From Diphasiastrum complanatum (lineage: Eukaryota; Streptophyta; Lycopodiopsida; Lycopodiales; Lycopodiaceae), in assembly GCA_029204225.1 (NCBI GenBank), contig CM055100.1:59706975-59770974 (forward strand): a stretch of DNA of 64,000 nucleotides, given 5' to 3'. Position numbers and translations under genes: made by a program. This document shows, in pieces, positions 58,580 to 64,000 of the stretch (within the stretch, counting starts at the first letter, position 1; the number at the start of each line of letters is the position of its first letter). The notes under the pieces are model-generated. The model did not search any database and was not told the origin of the DNA. It saw only the letters and a program-made list of their open reading frames with translations.

Positions 58580-59447
58580 GAAAGCTTTAGCATGCAACAA
58601 ATAAACAATAACTGCACAGCAGCATCTGATGTAGAGCATCAACGTGGATGCTGCAGGAGGTGCCCACTGCCTACTAAGAGATCATCGACGAATATTTGCG
58701 CTTCATTTGCAGCATAGAATGAAAGATCATTTAAGTATTTCTTTTAATTAGCCAACTGTTCACAGATCTGATTCGCGTATCAAGTTGCCACAAAAAATTT
58801 CAAAACAAACAAGATGATTAATATTTGAATAATGCTAGTTGAAACACAAAATAAGGTGATTGATGTATCACTAGAGTCTTTGTTTCATTGAGGCATTCAA
58901 AATTCAAATAGTTGTAAAACGAAAAAAGTACCAGATCTCACTTTTGAAGAATAAAACATTAAAATAAACTTATTTTGATGCTCAAACTTACCAAGAGTGA
59001 GCACTGAGACCTCAACTTTTAACATATCATTACAGTAGCTTGTAGCTTGTCACTATACTATATATAGGGACAAAAGCTAAAAAAAAGATTATATTACTCT
59101 TAATGTCCTTATAATTATCTTTAATTGACTTTCACAATCAATGAAAGACTTAATTAGAGTGGTGCTCTTACTTTATCAAGTTTTAAAATTTTTCTATGGC
59201 TCCAAAATCAGGCATCAATTTCCAAAATAGAACTTTTTAGTCAAACTATCCCTCTAGATGTCAACTTCATACTTGGTTGCATTGGACATAAATTTTAATA
59301 ATATGCCAAACTATCAAATTTTTTAGTTGAAGTTCTCATTAGATGTTAATTTCATTTTCGTTGCCTTGGACATAGATTATGATATTTATCCTTTGTGAAG
59401 TGAACTCTCGATGATCCCTTGATATGCCAATACAATGCTTTCTCCAA
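58580..59447. other. 3' flank of BAHD gene 2
   Basis: AT-rich; nothing supported. Confidence 0.45.
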
Positions 59448-59564
59448 ACTTGAATTCTAATGCACCTTGGTTTCGAAGGGAGCCTTGACTTGGGACCAAA
59501 GAAACTTTGGATGCCAAGCTAACCAATTAGGCCAACCCTTGGATGATAGACTTGAAATCAGATG
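59448..59564 (-). mobile_element. Second copy of the tRNA-derived retroposon
   Basis: 59463-59549 matches the 84-bp insert at 38.3 kb (shared gaccaaagaaactttggatg and ccaagctaacca segments). On the - strand the A box reads TGGCCTAATTGG; the B box has decayed. Flanks ACTTGAATTCTAATG (59448-59462) and ACTTGAAATCAGATG (59550-59564) match at 12 of 15 positions, a plausible old target duplication. Confidence 0.65.
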
Positions 59565-59607
59565 GCCTAAGAACAATTGAAATAGACTGATTTTAATAGA
59601 GTTAGGC

Positions 59608-59740
59608 CCTTTGGAAAATTTTGAATTGATGATGTTGATTTTGCATCACTATCTTCCACTTCATCAACCTGAAGTGGAATTGCCTTTGGAAAATTTTGAA
59701 TTGATGATGTTGATTTTGCATCATCAACCTTAAGTGGAAA
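59608..59740. repeat. 75-bp tandem duplication
   Basis: cctttggaaaattttgaatt begins at 59608 and again at 59683; the second copy is shortened at its 3' end. Confidence 0.85.
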
Positions 59741-61049
59741 TGATGATGACATTGACGTCCCATTTTAGATTGGGCAAATGATGACGTCAATGTTTCCTGT
59801 AGGCCAGATATCATGTACGTCAATGTGCCTAGACAATCTACTACTCAGGTGGAAGTGCCTCATCGTGAACGAATCATCAAACGTCATCTACAATTATCAA
59901 GAAATTTTATAAAGAGGGATATTCACAAGACCATGTGGGCAATCCGGCAGATTCCAAAAGGCAACAACATAATTTGCATGGGAATGGTGGATGGTAGAAA
60001 TGATGTGGTGAATTAATTGCATTTGGAAGCTGCAAAAACAGTCGTTGCTCCTAATTTTTTTTGGTAGGCGTCGACATAGTGGTGGTGAAACTATGCGATT
60101 TATGTGCATCAGATGTACTCACACTTGGCAACCAAGCAAGAGCATAGTAGCGCCACCGTCGAAGAACGGAGATAAATGGTGTGTGAGTACTGGGACACAT
60201 CTCTTAGCTAGGAGGAGGTCAACATTCTCAACAAAGATGGGTACATGTTGGAGATCATGAAGGTTGATTCTACTGGGTCTTTAGTTCTAGTGCATGGGCA
60301 AGCAGCATGCCCATCAATGGGAGAATTTGCCACTCCTCAAAAAGGAAAGACAAGAAGAAGGAACTCATTTTCGGTCGCTGCAAAGGAAAGAAGAGCAATT
60401 GAGATGAGGGCTTGCATCAAGGAGAGTGACAATAAAATATAGAGAGGTTTCTTTCCATGTTTTGAGTTTCGCAACAAATCCAATTGGAAACACATACATA
60501 GTCTAAAATCCTATTGGCTAATATTAACATAGATCCTATCCATTCATCTTGGACCCAACTTGATCCAAGGGTCCACAAAAAGTACATTGAAATTCACAAG
60601 ATTCATGTGAGTCCCAATTTGGACCCAACTCTAAAAAGTAATCTCTAAGTTTAAAAATGACTTTGGGCCTTTAGTTTTATTTTAATTCAAAGGCCCAAGT
60701 CTATTTTATTTTATTTACAACTTAAGCTTGCGTGCTCATTGGGCCGTGGGCTTATGCGCGCAGGATGCCATGCCCTCACAACACATTTTATTAGTCGATT
60801 TTATTTATTTACAATTCGTTGGGAATACCCCCAACAGGACCCACGGCCTGAAGTAGTGTCGGTCCCTTGGCACTCTGCCGGTTCAGTAAAGAGTCTTCTT
60901 GGCCCGCCTTTGTTGAGTCAAGTAGCCCGTGACGTGACGTCTTCCATAAAGTTGATGCGGTCCAGTTTCTTCAAGTCCTTTGGCGTGTGAAGGGACTTGT
61001 GGACTCCTGTCAGCCAGTCTTGGTCGACCCACGCTTGGAATCTGCTCGT
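59741..61049. other. No gene I can defend
   Basis: A + frame near 60200-60439 (EEVNILNKDGYMLEIMKVDS, then KGKTRRRNSFSVAAKERRAI) has protein-like composition but stops upstream and no known domain; it could be a decayed exon. Confidence 0.35.
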
Positions 61050-63850
61050 CTAGGGATTGCCAAGAAGGACAGCTCGATAATACACACGAGCGACTAGCAG
61101 CTGATCTTCAACTTTGTCGGAAGCTAGCGCCTTATTAGGATCAAAGAATATGAGGGAGAGAAAATTGTCCCATTTAGTTTCAATCCCCATTAAATGCTCT
61201 AAGTCCCGGGCGTAAGTGGCTGTCGCACGGACTGTTGGATCAGGACAGTTGAAGTAGTTATTGGTGAATATGGTGAGAGCCCTTCTGGCATCTACATTCG
61301 TATTCCAACCGTACTCTGATGGAATGATCGGCCAATTAAAATTTTGAATTGTGATCTTGTCCAGAGGGGTGCCGCATTCCGCCCATTTGGATCGTCGTGT
61401 GCATGACAGGAAGTGCGCGTTCACCCGTAGTTGTTGCGGACTTGTCACATAGGCCCTGATGGCTACAGGGTCTCTTTCAAAAAACTGCTGATGCCACTCT
61501 GGTTGTGGTTGGAGGGCGGGTAATGCTTGTAGCTCCTTGCCCTTTATTGTCTGAGCTAAAAAAAGATATCTGCCAGCCGCCTCTTGATGACTCGTGGGGA
61601 TACTTTGCTAGGAATTCGTTTATTTTCTCCTCCACGAACTTTGGTCTTCGGAAGGCCCGGCTGACAAATATGGTGCGCGAACTGATGGATGATGTTGTCT
61701 GTCCTACCTCTTGGCTTTGGCTGGTACCTGCGCCTTGGCCTTGGTCTCACATCTCAGCACCCGTATCTGTTGGTCCTTGGTCTTGGCCTTCGGACCCTTG
61801 TTCTTGATTGAATCCCCCTGCTGCTTGCTGGCATTGGTCATGGCTTGTGCTAGCCTGTGCAGCATCAAAAATGGGTGGCGGTGGAATCACCACGGGGGTG
61901 GGCTGGGACTTCTTCTCCATGTACTGTTGGCAAGCCTTGAGGGCTTGTTTGGCCTGGGCGAGCTCGTGAGTTGCGCTTGTCCGATATTTATCGAACTTTG
62001 CCTGGTAGTTGTTTAATGTTTGGCTATATACTTGCACCTGACACCTAAAGAGATTCATCTCTGATTCAGATAGCGGCCTTGAGTCTGGTGCAGGTTGAGC
62101 TAACCAGGCAAGCTTTTCACCTTGTAGGGCTTTGACTTCCGCCCCCAGGTGCGTATTCTCTGCTTCGTAAATTTGTAGTTGCGCCTGGAGGGGAGCAAGC
62201 CATTGGGACGCTTCGGATTGAAGCTCCTGCACCTTCGTGGAGGCTGTCAGCACTTTGGAGAGCCTTTGGATGTATAGATTGAGGCCCTCCTCCTTTTGTT
62301 GTAGCTTGGCAATCTCCCGGTGCCCTTCTTGTTCATGTTGTTGAGCTAGAATCAGGTCGTGTTGCAGCTTTGTGAGTTTCGCTCGCAGTTGTGTGTTACT
62401 TGTTGCCAGGTGTAGTACCCTGCTTTCCAAAATAGCCTTGGCTGCTACCGCCTCTAGGATGTATTTGCCCAGAGTCTGGTATGTCGTCGTTAAGTCAGTT
62501 GGAGCAGCCGGTACACTAGCCCTGATAGGGGCTTGTGTGGTATCGGCCCCGATGACTTGGGGAGCTCCATCGTCATTGTCTTCAATTAGGTTCTCAGGGG
62601 ACTTAATGTCATCTAAGGCGGTGGAATCAGCCCAATCTGGCGATGGTATAAAGATTGTCTGAACAAATGCGTCATCAGGCAACGGTTGGTTGCCCTCGAC
62701 AACCTTTGGTGGCTTGTGGAGTACGGAAGGCAAGGATGGAGAAGAAATGGTCTGGCGTGCGGGTGAAAAGTCGATGGCTTACATTCACGCCAAAGTGTCT
62801 AGAGACAACTGAGAATCAGAGGGATTAAACATGAGGGGAGCAACGGTGGCGACATGAGTGATGGAGGATGCGATGGTGACGGACGGAGTAGTGGATAATG
62901 GAACAGAATTGGGAGTGGTATCAACAGAGGAAACGGGGATGGGAACAGAAATAGTCGTGGATGGAACAGAAAGAGAGGTAGTGACAACAGAGACAGGAGT
63001 GGAGGATTGCACGGAAGAAGAAGTGGTGATGGTTGATGGAGTGGTTAGTGCGGTGGTGGTTGCGCGTCTTCGAGTAGTAGGTGGAGATGAAGATGAAGAG
63101 GCAGCGCCATGCATTCATTTGTTGGTTGTTGTGTTGGTAACTGCAGGTTGGGAGGAGGTGGGCTTCAAGAAGTGCGCAGGCATAATTACACAACAGGGGG
63201 CCTGTTGTGATATGCTCGCGGTTGTTGGATTTAATGGAGATAGTTAGTCCGTGAATAAGGAAGGTATGCCAGTCGTATGGCACAACTGAGGGGCTAGGGA
63301 ATGCCAGAAAGGGTTCCACTATCTGACTCAGCAGCTTGGACTGGATTCTGTCCTTGCGAAATGTTGAAACAACCAGAAAGTTGTTCAACAGATGCGTAGC
63401 CGTCTGAATGATGGGTTCCGTGATAGCATCTATCAGGTAACCATTGTTAATCTGAATTGGAATTTTCGGTGCAGTTTGGGCGACGAAAGGTTTGATCAAA
63501 CTTTTTGCCTGACGATGGGAGATGGGCTGATGGTCACCGGACATAATGCCAATGGTGACCATCGAGTTTGCGTTAATCCTGATCTTGTACGTGTGGTACC
63601 TTGGTACAAGAAGTGGAAGCGTGACTTCGACGCGTCCTAGGTGGCGTAAATGTGAAGGGCAAGGCCCATGTTAATCTCATAATGGAAAAGCACTGGAAAA
63701 AAATCCATTGCCTCAAGAAGTGGGTCGGATATCTGAAGCCATGGTTGAATCAGAGCGTTAGAGGGTAAGGGCCAAATCTGTGTGGCTGAGGGGATTTCAT
63801 GTTAGATCACCTGCTTGGTACCAGAGTCTTCAGAGGATGAGGAGGCCATG
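61050..63850 (-). pseudogene. Decayed gene of unknown function: N-domain, Ser/Thr linker, coiled coil, C-domain
   Basis: Read right to left from MASSSSEDSGTKQVI (ATG 63850-63848). A TAA at codon 16 and a frame change near 63640 separate the start from IMSGDHQPISHRQAKSLIKP, IEPIIQTATHLL-like helices and PYDWHTFLIHGLTISIKSNN. After another change near 63125 comes a Thr/Ser/Val/Pro linker (63114-62785). Two close stops (TGA, TAA near 62780) follow, then in the same frame a long coiled coil (62733-61747; KLQHDLILAQQHEQEGHREI, LQAQLQIYEAENTHLGAEVK). A Gln/Gly-rich end, a shift at a T7 run near 61556, and the C-domain EWHQQFFERDPVAIRAYVTS to YYRAVLLGNP close it. The total is about 930 codons. Composition suggests a retroelement gag-type protein, but no zinc knuckle or pol is present. 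Not recognised. Confidence 0.55.
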
Positions 63851-64000
63851 TTAGTAGTGATAGTTAAAGGGCGAAAAAGTAGGAAAAACGGTGGAAAAGG
63901 TAAAAAGATGTGGAAACGACAAAAAACTATGAATAACGAATGTTGGATGGCAAGAACTATAGTTCAAAATGTAGATTTGTTTTTAGTATGAGCAGATGAT
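63851..64000. other. Upstream of the decayed gene
   Basis: AT-rich; nothing further seen before the window ends. Confidence 0.4.

Noticed and set aside
58295-58642. Opposite-strand frames at the end of BAHD gene 2
   Set aside because: Shadows of exon 2, which encodes DFGWG in the + frame.
61505-62016. + strand Trp/Leu-rich frames opposite the coiled-coil gene
   Set aside because: Antisense of Gln-rich coding sequence; no motif of their own.

Overview
This is a 64 kb piece of a land-plant nuclear genome. The evidence is two spliced BAHD acyltransferase genes with GT-AG introns, plant-type Ty1/copia and Ty3/gypsy chromovirus proteins, CACTA (En/Spm) proteins carrying DUF4218 and DUF4216, long CT/GA/GT microsatellites and a tRNA-derived SINE-like retroposon. 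The density of nested, decayed retroelements suggests a large genome of the fern or gymnosperm kind; the sequence alone does not settle the species. No organellar, rRNA or bacterial sequence was seen.

Layout. 0-10.2 kb: a copia element in two complementary halves, bases 1-1541 on + and 8199-10237 on -, separated by an apparently inverted block. That block holds an LTR fragment, an unrecognised coiled-coil gene, an integrase scrap, a CACTA transposase C-terminal half (-) and a Transposase_24-like gene (+). 10.2-20.0 kb: a nest of one non-autonomous LTR family (LTR about 1220 bp, initiator-Met PBS, PPT) with LTRs in both orientations. 20.0-24.1 kb: a second Transposase_24-like pseudogene, then the 5' end of a gypsy element with a tRNA-Asp-type PBS, a leader of about 150-bp tandem repeats and a zinc-knuckle gag remnant. 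24.1-31.1 kb: an unrecognised LTR element present as inverted copies, one interrupted by a chromovirus with 5-bp target duplications. 31.1-33.6 kb: a copia gag-protease fragment and an LTR-like region.

34.3-35.7 kb: BAHD gene 1. 36.5-37.6 kb: a badly decayed gypsy RT-RNase H-integrase. 38.3 kb: the SINE-like retroposon with a perfect 17-bp target duplication. 41.3-43.1 kb: copia and CACTA remnants. 43.8-45.6 kb: an array of long imperfect palindromes, followed by a 297-bp tandem repeat that reads as a symmetric 168-nt exon plus a 129-nt intron. 48.7-54.0 kb: a nearly complete but disabled copia element (-). 57.1-58.6 kb: BAHD gene 2. 59.5 kb: a second SINE-like copy. 61.0-63.9 kb: a decayed gene of unknown function with a coiled coil.

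Only the two BAHD genes look like working host genes. Both resemble the omega-hydroxyacid / fatty-alcohol hydroxycinnamoyltransferase group (suberin, cutin and wax aromatics) and share length, strand and intron position, so they are probably old duplicates now about 22 kb apart. Nearly everything else is transposon sequence in different stages of decay.
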